The translations under genes were made by a program, and so were the position numbers. A stretch of DNA of 64,000 nucleotides from assembly GCF_963678635.1 (NCBI RefSeq), contig NC_087067.1:35543966-35607965 (forward strand), read 5' to 3'. Below the pieces are notes generated by a model. It saw only the letters and a list, made by a program, of their open reading frames with translations, had not been told where the DNA came from and did not search any database. This document shows, piece by piece, positions 49,851-62,560 of the stretch. Every line of letters begins with the position of its first letter. Within the stretch, counting starts at the first letter, position 1. The DNA is from Symsagittifera roscoffensis (taxonomy: Eukaryota; Xenacoelomorpha; Acoela; Convolutidae).

Positions 49851-51800
49851 GCCTACTAGACGACCTTTTCACTGAGGCAAAAGCTCTGCTAATTAGACAT
49901 ACAGAACAGAAGAAGAGCGGAGTAAACGAGGAAGTTAAACAATTCTATAAACTAATGAGTACAGGGAAAAAATCCGACGCCATTGGCTGCCAAGAAAACA
50001 TGAGTACTTCCACTAAACGAAGTCATCGAGGAAAAACAGCCCTTAATATCCTGAAAGAAAATCACCACAAGGCCAAAACAGCAAACACTAATAATATAAT
50101 TGAAGGAAGTGAAGACATACCAACCCTCTAAAATTGAACAAATAAACGCCAAGAAAGTTCAAAAATCAACCCTGACAACGCACGGAAGACAAGATGCCTC
50201 AGGTCTAGATGTGTTCGAATGGACAAAGATAATAACTCACTTCAACCAGACATCCACTAAGCTTTGGAAAACAATCACCTAAGGTATAACATCAGACCTT
50301 GAAAATCTCGGAAAAAAATTCCAACTCAGTTTAGGCCAGAAACTTGGAATCGATATGCTATCCACAGCTTGAGGAATGAAATTGAGAAAACCGGAAATGG
50401 TTGCCATACTACTTATTGATGCAGAAAATGTATTCAAATCGCATAACAGAGATATTGCTCTAAAACATAGAAGTCTTTTTTTTTGTCCGGTACTACAACA
50501 TGCGCTGGCCAATTCATACAAACATCTCTCAAAATCATATGTCAAAAACATGGTTTTGACATCTACCGAAGGCATAACGCAAGGTGATCTCCTCGTAATG
50601 GCTATGTACTGAATAGGGTTACATCCACTGATCGACCTCCTGCAAAAACCAAATGTCATCCAAAAATGGTACGCAGATGACGTAAGCGCTGCAGGTGATC
50701 TTAAGAGTCTCCGCGCTACTGGACAACCTGGAGTAAGAGTCAATACTGAATAACCTGGATATGCACGGAAAAGCTTTCGTCTACAATGTGAAACATTCCA
50801 AGTGTCAATTCATAGGAAAAAAATTGTCGGGAAAGCGCCATAAAGGCAAAAAATATTTAAATGGTAGACGGTTTTAGAGTCCTTAGATCGGCTCTAGGAA
50901 CACCATCAGTGTGCGACGACACATGGAAAAGGAAATTGAAAAGACAACTACCCTAACAAAAAAGCTTTCCAAAAGAGCTACAACAACTTCATAAAATTCG
51001 TACTCCTGCTGCACAAAGTGAGTTCAAAATAACTTATGCTTTCTTACTAGAACAACTGCGAAAGCATGTAGGAAATGAATGAAATTGAGAAAAACGTAAA
51101 ACTGCAGCTAAATCCTAGTATTACTGGTAAAAACCATAAAACCGACGAATATCGCAGCCTTTTTGCACTACCACTAAAAATGGAAAGGTTAAACCTCTTC
51201 AGTGAAACGGAATTTTCCAGAAGTTATGAGTGGTCACGAGCCAATCGTGATCCGTTAGAAAACACTGATCTAAAAATGGCTGACACGGAACAAACTCTGA
51301 TAAATAAAAAACACACAGAACTACAAAACTGACAGACAGTACATCACACTCTAAAAAAAGCAAAAATTATGGAAAATTGCTCGTCGGAAAAAAGTTTTAC
51401 AATAAATCTAGCATCACAGAGAGGAGCATTGAGCTGGCTAAGCGTGCCACCCTTTACAAAGTACAGTTTTAGTTTTTCCCTCACCAAATCAGAATTTGAG
51501 AATGGTTTTACATCTGAGATATGGATGGGAACCACCAACAACTCCACATTCATACCCACGACTGTTCACACTGACCCAATCTGTACACTGCTCCAAAGGT
51601 GGATACACTCGCCTAAGAGATAGTGAAATTCGTGATACCTTTGCGACACTCCTGGACGAAATATGCCAAGATGTTGAAATAGAGCCGAAAATTTACTCGT
51701 TGGAAGGCGAAAGCTTTCACAACAGAACAGCCACTACTAAAGGTGATGCTCAACTTGATATCAAAGCAAGTGAACCCTGGCGAGATTTTATCTCCTGATT
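49851..51800 (+). pseudogene. YADD-type RT element, copy 1
   Basis: Frames broken by many stops encode, in order, a leading region (DLFTEAKALL), RT motif A-like LIDAENVF, motif B-like TEGITQGD and catalytic WYADD. Near 51420-51480 comes SWLSVPPFTKY, then a Cys-poor remnant of the usual zinc motif (CSKGGYTRLRDSEIRDTFA) and LLDEICQDVEIEP with LDIKASEPW. This order (RT, HALSC/GGF-type zinc region, nuclease-like end) is that of a widespread invertebrate RT family. Inactive. Confidence 0.75.
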
Positions 51801-52175
51801 GCTAAACATCTTTTCATTTTTTTTTGATAAGTGTTTGAATAAGGATTAAATATTCTGCACGATAGAGCGTGATAGCCTTTGATAGAGCGCAATGACAAAA
51901 TAAAGTGCTCAGTTTTACTTAAATTAGATTTAAGTAATGCATTTAACTCGCTCAAAAGAGAAACAATGCTGAACCACAATTTTTCGAACCACCCGGAGTT
52001 GTACAAATATAGTTATTGCGCCTACAGTAAGCCGAGTTATCTTTTTTACGAAAACTCCATCATTAGGTGTCGGAGGACGGATCACAACAAGGTGATCCCG
52101 AGGCTCCACCGCTTTTTGCCTGAACAATACAGACGCTGGCATTCAGACGTTGACTTTAAACTCTTTTGCCAGAAT
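51785..52175 (+). pseudogene. YLDD-type RT element fragment, uninterrupted
   Basis: It encodes LLKLDLSNAFNSLKRET (RT motif A) and YSYCAYSKPSYLFYENS, then the GGATCACAACAAGGTGATCC block, which in another frame gives motif B. It is the empty-site relative of the LINE-interrupted fragment at 44585-47168. Confidence 0.75.
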
Positions 52176-52194
52176 TGAAACTTATACCATACAC

Positions 52195-52244
<50 letters not shown>

Positions 52245-52310
52245 GCTCCTGCAAGGTCATATACCGTCATCGGTTATGAGCCCAGAATCGGTAAACAAAA
52301 TAACGTCGGT
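52176..52310 (+). repeat. CT-microsatellite repeat unit, copy 2
   Basis: Second copy of 49092-49215, with a longer (CT)n run at about 52200-52242. Confidence 0.7.
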
Positions 52311-52334
52311 ATTTTACTAGTACACTTAATTTCA

Positions 52335-53919
52335 CTAGTAAATTTTACTATTAGACGACTTTTTCACTGAGGCAAAAGCTCTCAAAAATAGACATCCAGA
52401 GTAAACGAGGAAGTTAAACAATTCGATAAACTAATGAGTAGAGCGAAAAAATCCGCCGCCATTGGCTGCCTAACAGACAAGAAAACAAGAGTACTTCCAC
52501 ACAACGAAGTCATCGAGGAAAAACAGTCCTTGGTATCCTGAAAGAAAAACACCCCCAGGCCGAAACAGCAAACAATAACTAAAAAATTGAAGTAAGTGAA
52601 GACATACCACCCCTCTATAATCGAACAAATAAACGCCAAGACAGTTCAAAAATCAACCCTGAAAACGCACGGAAGACAAGGTCCCTCAGGTCTAGATGTG
52701 TTCGAATGGACAAGGATAATAACTCACTTCAACCAGACATCCACTAAGCTTTGGAAAACAATTACAAAGTTGTCCTATACAATCGCAAATGAAATTCTCC
52801 CCTCAAAAAAACCTAACAGCTTGCAACTCATTTCGCCTGATACCTCTGGATAACAATACAGGCATAATGAACATTGGTTTAGGCGAGGTTCTGAAACGAA
52901 TAAATAGCAAAACAATCACCTAATGTATAAAATCAGACCTCAAAATATTCAGAAAAAATTCCAACTCGAGTTAGGCCAGAAGCTTGTAATCGAATTTGCT
53001 ATCCAAAGCTTGAGGAATGAAATTTAGAAACCGGAAATGGTTGTCATATTACTTAGTGATGCAGAAAATGCCTTCAACTCGCTCAACAGAGATATTGCCC
53101 TAAAACATAGAAGTCTTTTTTTTTGTCCGGTACTACAACATGCGCTGGCCAATTCATACAAACATCTCTCAAAATCATATGTCAAAAACATGGTTTTGAC
53201 ATCTACCGAAGGCATAACGCAAGGTGATCTCCTCGTAATGGCTATGTACTGAATAGGGTTACATCCACTGATCGACCTCCTGCAAAAACCAAATGTCATC
53301 CAAAAATGGTACGCAGATGACGGAAGCGCTGCAGGTGATCTTAAGAGTCTTCGCGCTACTGGACAACCTGGAGTAAGAGTCAATAACCTGGATATGCACG
53401 GAAAAGTTTTCGTCTACAATGTAAAACATTCCAAGTGTCAACTCAAAGAAAAAGAAAACCGTCGGTAAAGCGCCATAAAGGCACAAATATTTAAATGGTA
53501 GACGGTTTTAGAGTCCATGGATCGGCTATAGAAAAACCATCATTATGCGACGAATACCTGGAAAACGAAATTGAAAAGACAACTACCCTAACAAAAAAGC
53601 TTTCCAAAAGAGCTACAACATCTTCATAAAATTCGTACTCCTGCTGCACAAAGGGAGCTCATAATAACTTGAGCTTTCTTACTAGAACAACTCCAGAAGC
53701 ATTTAAGAAAATGAATGAAATTGAGAAAAACGTAAAACAGCAGCTAATTCATAGTTTTACTGGTAAAAACCATAAACCGACGAATATCGCAGCCTTTTTG
53801 CACTACCGCTAAAAATGGGAGGGTTGAACCTCTTCAGTAACACGGAATTTTCCAGAATTTTTGAGTGGTCACGAGCCATTCGTGATCCGTTAGAAAACAC
53901 TGATCCAAAAATGGCTGAC
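52335..53919 (+). pseudogene. YADD-type RT element, copy 2
   Basis: Close copy of 49860-51290; the stretch 53100-53340 is almost identical to 50460-50700. RT motifs LSDAENAFNSLNRD, TEGITQGD and WYADDG are present, with stops and shifts. It lacks the C-terminal zinc/nuclease part and ends at the head-to-head junction. Confidence 0.75.
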
Positions 53920-54985
53920 CAGGTATTGACTCTTACTCCAGTTGTCCAGTAGCACGAAGACTCTTCGCTTCCGCAGATCACCTGCAGCGCTTCCGTCATC
54001 TGCGTACCATTTTTGGATGACATTTGGTTTTTGCAGCAGGTCGATCAGTGGGTGTAACCCTAATCCGTACATAGCCATTGCGAGGGGATAAACTTGCGTT
54101 ATGCCTTCGGTAGATGTCAAAACCATGATATTGACATATAAGTTTGAGGGATATTTGTATGAGTTGCCCAGCTCATATTGTAGTGCCGGACAAAAACTTG
54201 CAATGTTTTTAGAGCAATATCTCTGTTGAGCGAGTTGAAGGCTTTTTCTGCATCAATAAGTAGTATGACAACCATTTCCGGTTTCCCAATTTCATTCCTC
54301 AAGCTGTGGATAGCAAATTCGATTACAAGCTTCTGGCCTAACCTGAGTTGGAATTTTTTCTGAGATTTTTAAGGTCTGATTTTATACATTAGGTGATTGT
54401 TTTGCTAATTATTCGTTTCAGAACCTCGCCTAAACCAATGGTCATTATGCTTGTATTGTTGTCCAGAGGTATCAGACGAAACGAGTTGCAAGCTGTTAGG
54501 TTTTTTAGGGGAGAATTTTATTTGCGATTGTATAGGACAACTTTGTAATTGTTTTCCAAAGCTTAGTGGATGTCTAGTTGAAATGAGTTATTAGCCTTGT
54601 CCATTCGAACACATCTAGACCTGAGGGACCTTGTCTTCCGTGCGTTTTCAGGGTTGATTTTTGAACTGTCTTGGGGTTTATTTGTTCGATTATGTAGAGC
54701 GGTATGTCTTCACTTACTTCAATTATATTGTTATTTTTTGCTGTTTCGGATGGTTTTTTTTTGCTTTCAGGATACTAAGGACTGTTTTTCCTCAATGACT
54801 TCGTTTAGTGGAAGTACTCTTGTTTTCTTGTTTGTTAGGAAGCCAATGGCGGCGGATTTTTTCCCTCTACTCATTAGTTTATCGAATAGTTTAACTTCCT
54901 CGTTTACTCTGGATGTCTAATTTGGAGAGCTTTTGCCTCAGTGAAAAGGTCGTCTAATAGTAAAATTTAGAAGTGAAATTAAGTG
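53920..54985 (-). pseudogene. YADD-type RT element, copy 3, inverted
   Basis: On the minus strand LLIDAEKAFNSLNRD (about 54250) and WYADDGSAAGD (about 53990) repeat the RT motifs of copy 2. Together with 52335-53390 it forms a large imperfect inverted repeat with a spacer of about 530 bp. Several stops; inactive. Confidence 0.75.
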
Positions 54986-55234
54986 TACTAGTAAAATTTA
55001 CAGCAGTACAATACAAGAAGAAATTCTGTTGTTGAATGGATAAAAATTTTTTAGTGTTGTGGTAAAAGAAAAAAAATTAAGTGTACTAAAAAAATTTGGA
55101 ACAGTAATATTTAGGAAGAAATTTTGTTGCTGAAGGTATATAATTCTTAGGGAGAGTTGGATGTGAAAGAATAGAAAAATTATGCCTGTATTCATTATGC
55201 CTGTTTTGTTATCCAGAGGTATCAGACGAAACGA
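54986..55234 (-). repeat. Inverted fragments of the YADD-type RT element flank
   Basis: 54990-55170 matches the complement of 49330-49460. 55190-55234 matches the complement of 52838-52880. The order differs from the source, so this is rearranged debris ending exactly at the tandem duplication. Confidence 0.6.
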
Positions 55235-55501
55235 AATGCAAGAAATATGGTCAAAGTATACAAGCGTGTAAACCCAATAGTTACAGCGCAAATTGATCTT
55301 TTTATCAAGTGCAGGCCTCACAGATCTGATTATTCCCGCCAACCCCCCATTCGCACTCCTGTTCATAAATTACATTGTTGGCTTTAGAAATTTTTAAACT
55401 TCAAAGTTTTTTTTGTTTTTATGGCTTCAAAATAAGGTTGGCGTAAAGTAAAAATGTAGAGAACACAGCTCTACCCATCATAAGCAAGCTCATTAATTGG
55501 T

Positions 55502-56459
55502 TTAATTAGAAATCCAGTTGCGTGGATCATTGCTGTACATCGGCACCAATAACAAAACGTCCTTTCCATATATGACTGGAAAAACTACTCTTCCAATTGC
55601 AAAGTGATCATCAAAATACCCGTTGCCAGATACGGTAACTTCACTTTCCTCTGAAAAACCCTGGCAGTCACCAGATCAATTCAGAAGTTACCAATCGAAG
55701 CCAGTTTTGATGAAGATGGCCAAACAGATGTCTGGAAGAAATAGCTTGTAACTGGACAAGAAATCGAGGATTTGCAAATCGTGGATGCTGTAACAATAAC
55801 ATTTTCAGGAAGCCGATCAACATAGTGAATTCAAAATTTTCACCTCCGCTTCAAAATGGAAACTGGTGCTTTATAAACGGCAATCAAAGAGCTCGTCTAT
55901 CAGAGTTTGTATTTTAAATAACGCTATCCTTATGAAAAAAATAACTTCCGATTTTTTTCGTCTTTATTATAGAACGGCAAAAGTTTAAATTTGTTTCCAT
56001 TCTAACGAGGTGCTCCGGGTTTTAATGTTTTAAAAAAAACAGTTTTTTGAAGCAAAAAAAAGGTTTAATTAGCCATATCACCTTAGTTTCGGTTCAACCG
56101 TAGCATAGTAGTTTTGACTAGGAGCTATCCCCGTTTGGCAAAAATGTGCAACCATACGTCCCACCATACTGAAAACCAAATCTACATTTTAAATAAATTT
56201 AAATTAGAAAACTCAAAACAAAACAAATGAACAGTAGTTGATCTAAAAACTTGAAATGCAGCGAACCCAAAAACGAACCCACGCAGAACGTCAATGAACA
56301 ACATTTAAAAAACGAGAACTTTTGATGTGTTTTGTTAAAGGTAAACCAGCTATTCTCTTTTTGATGTTAGAATTCTGAAAATCTTTTGAAAGAGTTTTGG
56401 CGGTCTCAAGTAGTACAGTTAATCTAGTGCGACGACACACAAACTAGAATGAAGAGCAT
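55502..56459 (-). pseudogene. Candidate four-exon gene, unit A copy, with nonsense codon
   Basis: Proposed exons: 56459-56445, 56168-56099, 55787-55692, 55650-55502. All junctions are GT-AG and phases agree (0, 1, 1), giving 110 codons including stop. The last exon is most convincing: GYFDDHFAIGRVVFPVIYG and VLLLVPMYSNDPRNWISN, then TAA. Intron 3 is only 41 bp (GTAACT...TTTTTCAG). Four Cys lie in exons 2-3. In this copy exon 2 has TAG where unit B has CAG, so it is probably non-functional. A TATA box lies 79 bp upstream of the ATG. The first exon (5 codons) is uncertain. No family recognised. Confidence 0.4.
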
Positions 56460-56537
56460 CTTTAAATAGCAAAAAGCAGAAACACTCTCACAATGCTCAA
56501 AGTTAACACCGTGAAAGTAGAAAAAACTTTGATCTTA

Positions 56538-56545
56538 CTTTTATA
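56538..56545 (-). promoter_or_regulatory. TATA box upstream of candidate gene A
   Basis: TATAAAAG on the minus strand, 79 bp before the proposed ATG. Confidence 0.4.
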
Positions 56546-57847
56546 GCTCGCCAAATACATAAAATTTATCATTAATTCTCGCGCTCCACGAAAAAAAAAG
56601 TTATATTGAACACTCAATTGGGAAAAAAAATTTTTTAGCAAAGAAACTTGATAACAGTAAATTGTATCAAAAAAACATGGCTTGGACTTTGATTGCTTTT
56701 TTCGCAGAAAAAAGTACAGCCCAAATAAATCATTTAAACGCGATTTTTTCAATTGCTCGAACAACCCATTCAAGTGCTTGAGTCAAATACTGATCAACGC
56801 TAATGTAGTTTAGAAGAAAAATTTTTTGCTTTATTTCAATTTTTATTTGATGATTTCGGCAACAATTGATTTCAAATTTTCTGCTGGCGTTTTTTTATGA
56901 TTGTCAAATTATCGCCGTTTTAATCTCTGATTGACATTAGAGGGATCGACAAAAAAAAATTCTCCAAAAACTCGTTTGAAACTGAAACAGTTTTTTTATT
57001 AAAATATTTTAGCACATTTTGCGAAACCCGATATTTCCTTTTTACATTATCAAAAATACAAATGTTTCCAAACATTTGGCTTGGAGCGACTTGAAAATCT
57101 TCTCCACATACTATTTTATAAATTATCTCCACCTCGGGTGCCCGACATCAAGTTGTAAATTTGAAACATTCTTGACGGCGTTTTTCATGTTTATAAATTA
57201 TGCGGTCTTAACTGGAGGATTGTTATGAATAACGCTCATGAACTGAACTTGCCTTACTTTTTGTAAAATAACTTTTCAAAGTTGAAAAAACCGTGTATTA
57301 TCGTGCTTGAAAAATAAAGTCTCGGCCTGAAATCCCTTCGGCTTGAAATCCCCCCTCGACCTGTGGTTCTAGTTCCCTCAACCCCTACAAATAAAAAGAG
57401 TAAACTTGAGATTTCAATTGAGAAATCTAGTTTTGCTGCATTGAGATGGGTCTAAAATGCGACCAAATCAAAACACTCAAGAATATGCTCTGTTCTCCAA
57501 AAAAAGAGATTGTTAAGTACATCCATTGGCTCTTGTAATGAAATTGAAATCAAAAGTCTTCAGTAAAAAAATTAGGACGGAATGCAAGAAATATGGTCAA
57601 AGTATACAAGCGTGTAAACCCAATAGTTACAGCGCAAATTGATCTTTTTATCAAGTGCAGGCCTCACAGATCTGATTATTCCCGCCAACCCCCCATTCGC
57701 ACTCCTGTTCATAAATTACATTGTTGGCTTTAGAAATTTTTAAACTTCAAAGTTTTTTTTGTTTTTATGGCTTCAAAATAAGGTTGGCGTAAAGTAAAAA
57801 TGTAGAGAACACAGCTCTACCCATCATAAGCAAGCTCATTAATTGGT

Positions 57848-58805
57848 TTAATTAGAAATCCAGTTGCGTGGATCATTGCTGTACATCGGCACCAATAACA
57901 AAACGTCCTTTCCATATATGACTGGAAAAACTACTCTTCCAATTGCAAAGTGATCATCAAAATACCCGTTGCCAGATACGGTAACTTCACTTTCCTCTGA
58001 AAAACCCTGGCAGTCACCAGATCAATTCAGAAGTTACCAATCGAAGCCAGTTTTGATGAAGATGGCCAAACAGATGTCTGGAAGAAATAGCTTGTAACTG
58101 GACAAGAAATCGAGGATTTGCAAATCGTGGATGCTGTAACAATAACATTTTCAGGAAGCCGATCAACATAGTGAATTCAAAATTTTCACCTCCGCTTCAA
58201 AATGGAAACTGGTGCTTTATAAACGGCAATCAAAGAGCTCGTCTATCAGAGTTTGTATTTTAAATAACGCTATCCTTATGAAAAAAATAACTTCCGATTT
58301 TTTTCGTCTTTATTATAGAACGGCAAAAGTTTAAATTTGTTTCCATTCTAACGAGGTGCTCCGGGTTTTAATGTTTTAAAAAAAACAGTTTTTTGAAGCA
58401 AAAAAAAGGTTTAATTAGCCATATCACCTTAGTTTCGGTTCAACCGTAGCATAGTAGTTTTGACTGGGAGCTATCCCCGTTTGGCAAAAATGTGCAACCA
58501 TACGTCCCACCATACTGAAAACCAAATCTACATTTTAAATAAATTTAAATCAGAAAACTCAAAACAAAACAAATGAACAGTAGTTGATCTAAAAACTTGA
58601 AATGCAGCGAACCCAAAAACGAACCCACGCAGAACGTCAATGAACAACATTTAAAAAACGAGAACTTTTGATGTGTTTTGTTAAAGGTAAACCAGCTATT
58701 CTCTTTTTGATGTTAGAATTCTGAAAATCTTTTGAAAGAGTTTTGGCGGTCTCAAGTAGTACAGTTAATCTAGTGCGACGACACACAAACTAGATTGAAG
58801 AGCAT
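57848..58805 (-). CDS. Candidate four-exon gene, unit B copy, open frame
   Basis: Exons 58805-58791, 58514-58445, 58133-58038 and 57996-57848 by the same model as in unit A. Here the frame is open from ATG to TAA, 109 residues. The product has Cys residues in the first half (YGC, LLC, TIC, ISC) and a hydrophobic, aromatic C-terminal half. A Cys-bearing small domain of an extracellular protein is possible, but no family match is claimed. An alternative is that exon 1 differs and the frame reads MLFNLVCVSS before an unseen donor. Intron lengths are 276, 311 and 41 bp. Confidence 0.45.
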
Positions 58806-58883
58806 CTTTAAATAGCAAAAAGCAGAAACACTCTCACAATGCTCAAAGTTAACACCGTGAAAGTAGAAAAAACTTTGATCTTA

Positions 58884-58891
58884 CTTTTATA
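58884..58891 (-). promoter_or_regulatory. TATA box upstream of candidate gene B
   Basis: TATAAAAG on the minus strand, in the same place as in unit A. Confidence 0.4.
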
Positions 58892-59944
58892 GCTCGCCAA
58901 ATACATAAAATTTATCATTAATTCTCGCGCTCCACGAAAAAAAAGTTATATTGAACACTCAATTGGGAAAAAAAAATTTTTAGCAAAGAAACTTGATAAC
59001 AGTAAATTGTATCAAAAAAACATGGCTTGGACTTTGATTGCTTTTTTCGCAGAAAAAAGTACAGCCCAAATAAATCATTTAAACGCGATTTTTTCAATTG
59101 CTCGAACAACCCATTCAAGTGCTTGAGTCAAATACTGATCAACGCTAATGTAGTTTAGAAGAAAAATTTTTTGCTTTATTTCAATTTTTATTTGATGATT
59201 TCGGCAACAATTGATTTCAAATTTTCTGCTGGCGTTTTTTTATGATTGTCAAATTATCGCCGTTTTAATCTCTGATTGACATTAGAGGGATCGACAAAAA
59301 AAAATTCTCCAAAAACTCGTTTGAAACTGAAACAGTTTTTTTATTAAAATATTTTAGCACATTTTGCGAAACCCGATATTTCCTTTTTACATTATCAAAA
59401 ATACAAATGTTTCCAAACATTTGGCTTGGAGCGACTTGAAAATCTTCTCCACATACTATTTTATAAATTATCTCCACCTCGGGTGCCCGACATCAAGTTG
59501 TAAATTTGAAACATTCTTGACGGCGTTTTTCATGTTTATAAATTATGCGGTCTTAACTGGAGGATTGTTATGAATAACGCTCATGAACTGAACTTGCCTT
59601 ACTTTTTGTAAAATAACTTTTCAAAGTTGAAAAAACCGTGTATTATCGTGCTTGAAAAATAAAGTCTCGGCCTGAAATCCCTTCGGCTTGAAATCCCCCC
59701 TCGACCTGTGGTTCTAGTTCCCTCAACCCCTACAAATAAAAAGAGTAAACTTGAGATTTCAATTGAGAAATCTAGTTTTGCTGCATTGAGATGGGTCTAA
59801 AATGCGACCAAATCAAAACACTCAAGAATATGCTCTGTTCTCCAAAAAAAGAGATTGTTAAGTACATCCATTGGCTCTTGTAATGAAATTGAAATCAAAA
59901 GTCTTCAGTAAAAAAATTAGGACGGAAGGCTCTCACAGTTAAAA

Positions 59945-61135
59945 GACTGGGTTTTATGCACAAAACGGTCCAAAATCAAAAATTTATATCTTTTAGTTAG
60001 AATAAATGCGGCAAAATATGATTGGCTAATATTAGCCAATCAAATTCAAGCAACATGGTCAGGCATGTCAATCAATTGTTCCAGTAGAAAAAAATATTAG
60101 CCGAAGTAACTGAGAATGTGAATCTTAGTCAAATAATAAACTAACTTCATGTTTTTTTTGTGAAATTATACAGTGCTGATTTAAATTAACCGGACAAAAC
60201 GCGTAAAACTTGAAATTTGAAACGCATTTTTCTCAAAATAGGTTGAGTTTAGGCTAAAACTTATGTTGACAAAACTTGCTTAAAATTTTAGCAGAATAAA
60301 TATGGTGTATTTTGCGAAATTCGGGACGGAAATTTTACCCCAAAAATGGGTCATTTTGGCTTTTCTTAGTTAATCAAAACATACGCCGAAATTATTCAGT
60401 CGATCACTGACATAACTATATCAAAGTGAGCCCCTTACGTAGCTCAACAAACTTTATGAAGGCTATTTTCTCCAAAAAAATTGCATATTGTTTAAAAATT
60501 GTTTTTAAATAAAAAGTTGGTATTTTGATTAGTAAAAATGACCTTTTTTGTCTATCAAACAAAAATAAATTAACTTATACAATAATTTGGAGATTATACT
60601 CTTCTTAAAGTTTGTTGGGCTACGTAAGGGTCTCACTTTGATATAATTATGTCTGTAATCGACAGGTTATTTTGGCGTAATTTTTGATTAACTAAGAAAA
60701 GCCAAAATGACCCATTTTTGGGGTAAAAGTTCGGACCCGAATTTCGCAAAACAAATTACACAATATTAATTCTGTTAAAATTTTAAGCAAGTTTTGACAT
60801 CATAAGTTTTCACTTAAACTCAACCCAATTGAGAAAAATGCGTTTTAAATTGAAGTTTAACGCGTTTTGTCCGGTTAATTTAAATCAGCACTGTACTCTA
60901 AGAAAAAAGTTCAGTAAAATGATTTCAACGCAAAAAAATTTCTATCGTTTTGGTCATTTCGGCCAATAATTTCATCCTGCTTTAAATTTCAACTGAAATG
61001 CCGGACCTTGTTGTTTGCATATGATTGGCTAATGAACCAAACAGATTCAACCATATATTGACTTAAGATCAAGATGTAGAAATACTTATTTTGGGCCGTT
61101 TTGTGCATAAGAACCAAAAGACTTATGATTTTAGA
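59945..61135. mobile_element. Outer foldback element interrupted by a MITE
   Basis: 59945-60168 and 60896-61135 are imperfect inverted copies: TTATGCACAAAACGG on the left pairs with CCGTTTTGTGCATAA near 61095, and GCCAATCA blocks follow on both sides. The 723-bp MITE lies in its middle. No ORF. Confidence 0.6.
60171..60893. mobile_element. Tc1/mariner-type MITE, 723 bp
   Basis: It begins CAGTGCTGATTTAAATTAAC and ends with the exact complement (ending CAGCACTG at 60893), with TA on both sides (60169-60170, 60894-60895). Imperfect inverted arms run about 290 bp around a 150-bp AT-rich centre, so nearly the whole element folds back. The CAGTGCTG-like ends and TA target are typical of Tc1/mariner elements. 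No transposase; non-autonomous. Confidence 0.85.
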
Positions 61136-61377
61136 TTCTTGGAGAACCAGAAATTATGGTTTCCATATTTAAATGAGATAACAATTGATGATGAAAACTT
61201 TTTCAGGCAAAATATTCTCAGACAAAATTAGTTTGTTATTGATATTTTAGTTATTCAGCTACATCATCAATCATTCTATCAATTTGAAAAAGTATCCAAA
61301 CAATTTGTTGTTCATTGAGAAATAAAGCAGTCGCGGTAAAAGTTGTTTATAGCTTTGATTGATTAAAATTGGTTGAA

Positions 61378-62168
61378 TTGGAGGGTCTCAAACTTTTTGG
61401 TATTTTCTTGAAGAATACGAAAAGCTAAAAACATCCCATTAAACTTTAAAATACATCCGTTTTAGCTCTTAAAAAAATTTCATGACCCATTTAACCAAGA
61501 AAACAGACTTTCGAGTTATTTGTTTTGCTATTTTTAATAATAAACAAGGAACAACTTGTTGATGTGCACGTAACACAAAATCTTTTGAACACAAAAACAA
61601 ACAAAACTAAGGATTATAGTGCAAATTAAGGAACTTTTTAGTTCGTTCGTCTATCAATGGATCTGAACGATAGCCTAGAAAACGAGTAAATTCAGTAGTT
61701 TTAGAGAAAGATAAGCTTATTTGAATACATTTTTTTCCGAAAAATCAATCGAGAAAAAAAAACATTTATGAAAACTTTTTTTTAAATAATTTTTTTTTGT
61801 AAAAGTTTTTTTTTTCTCGGTTGATTTTTTGAAAAAAAAAATGTTACCAAATATGCGTATCCTACTCTTACTACTGAATTTACTCGTTTTTTAGGCTATC
61901 GTATAGATCCATTGATAGTAGAATGAACCAAAAAAGTTCCTTAATTTGCACTAAAATCCTTAATTTTGTTTGTTTTTGTGTTCAAAACAGGTTGTTCCTT
62001 GTTTATTATTGAAAATAGCAAAACAACTAGCTCGAAAGTCCATTTTCTTGGTTAAATGGGTCATGAAAAATTTTTAATAGCTTAAATGGATGTATTTTAA
62101 AGTTAAAGGGGATGTTTTTAGCTTTTCGTATACTTTAAGAAAAGACCAAAAAGTTTGAGACCCTCCAA
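61378..62168. mobile_element. Foldback element with 390-bp arms
   Basis: TTGGAGGGTCTCAAACTTTT at the left is complementary to AAAAGTTTGAGACCCTCCAA at the right end apart from minor differences. The arms (about 61378-61775 and 61790-62168) remain alignable throughout and meet in an A/T-rich centre. The GGGTCTCAAAC end recalls hAT-type termini, but I find no 8-bp target duplication. No ORF. Confidence 0.7.
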
Positions 62169-62275
62169 TCTTTTTTTGTAAGAACTTTTGTTTTTGACTA
62201 AAAAGCGCTAAAAAACTTCCGAAACAAGTAATTGTAGAGAATAAGTAATTTTTTACGTTTATTTTCGAAATTTAG

Positions 62276-62560
62276 GCTTGCTCACTTGCTCTGTGTGCTC
62301 GAAATTAGACTAAAAATCAAGGGGTTTAAACCGATTTTCTTCTACACTGAGGATTTTATTGGATTTTATTCAACAGTGACGACAACAAGCGCTTCAATAT
62401 GATATATCACTCAACCCGTTCCGGTGAATTTTTGTGGTAGCTCAATTTGCATGAAAAACTAAAAAATTGGCAAAAACAAACACATCCGAAATCAAGATTT
62501 TTCAGTGGTCGGAACAAAAATCAATTAAAATCCCTTTTCGACGATTGCACCACGACTACA
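62276..62560 (+). repeat. Satellite monomer fragment
   Basis: TGCTCGAAATTAGACTAAAAA, CACTCAACCCGTTCCGGTGA and GTGGTCGGAACAAAAA follow the monomer order seen at 1195-1260 and 725-830, diverged. Confidence 0.6.

Larger units (their letters stand above)
55235..57580 (+). repeat. Tandem duplication unit A (2346 bp)
   Basis: Starts AATGCAAGAAATATGG and ends AGGACGG; repeated immediately as unit B. Differences are a few substitutions and homopolymer length changes, so the event is recent or an assembly artefact. Outside the candidate gene nothing is recognised; the 69-103 codon ORFs near 56462-57228 exist on both strands and have no features. Confidence 0.9.
57581..59925 (+). repeat. Tandem duplication unit B
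   Basis: Second copy of 55235-57580, ending AGGACGG at 59925. Observed differences include A-to-G in exon 2 of the candidate gene (about 58464), T-to-C near 58550 and A-to-T at about 58795. Confidence 0.9.
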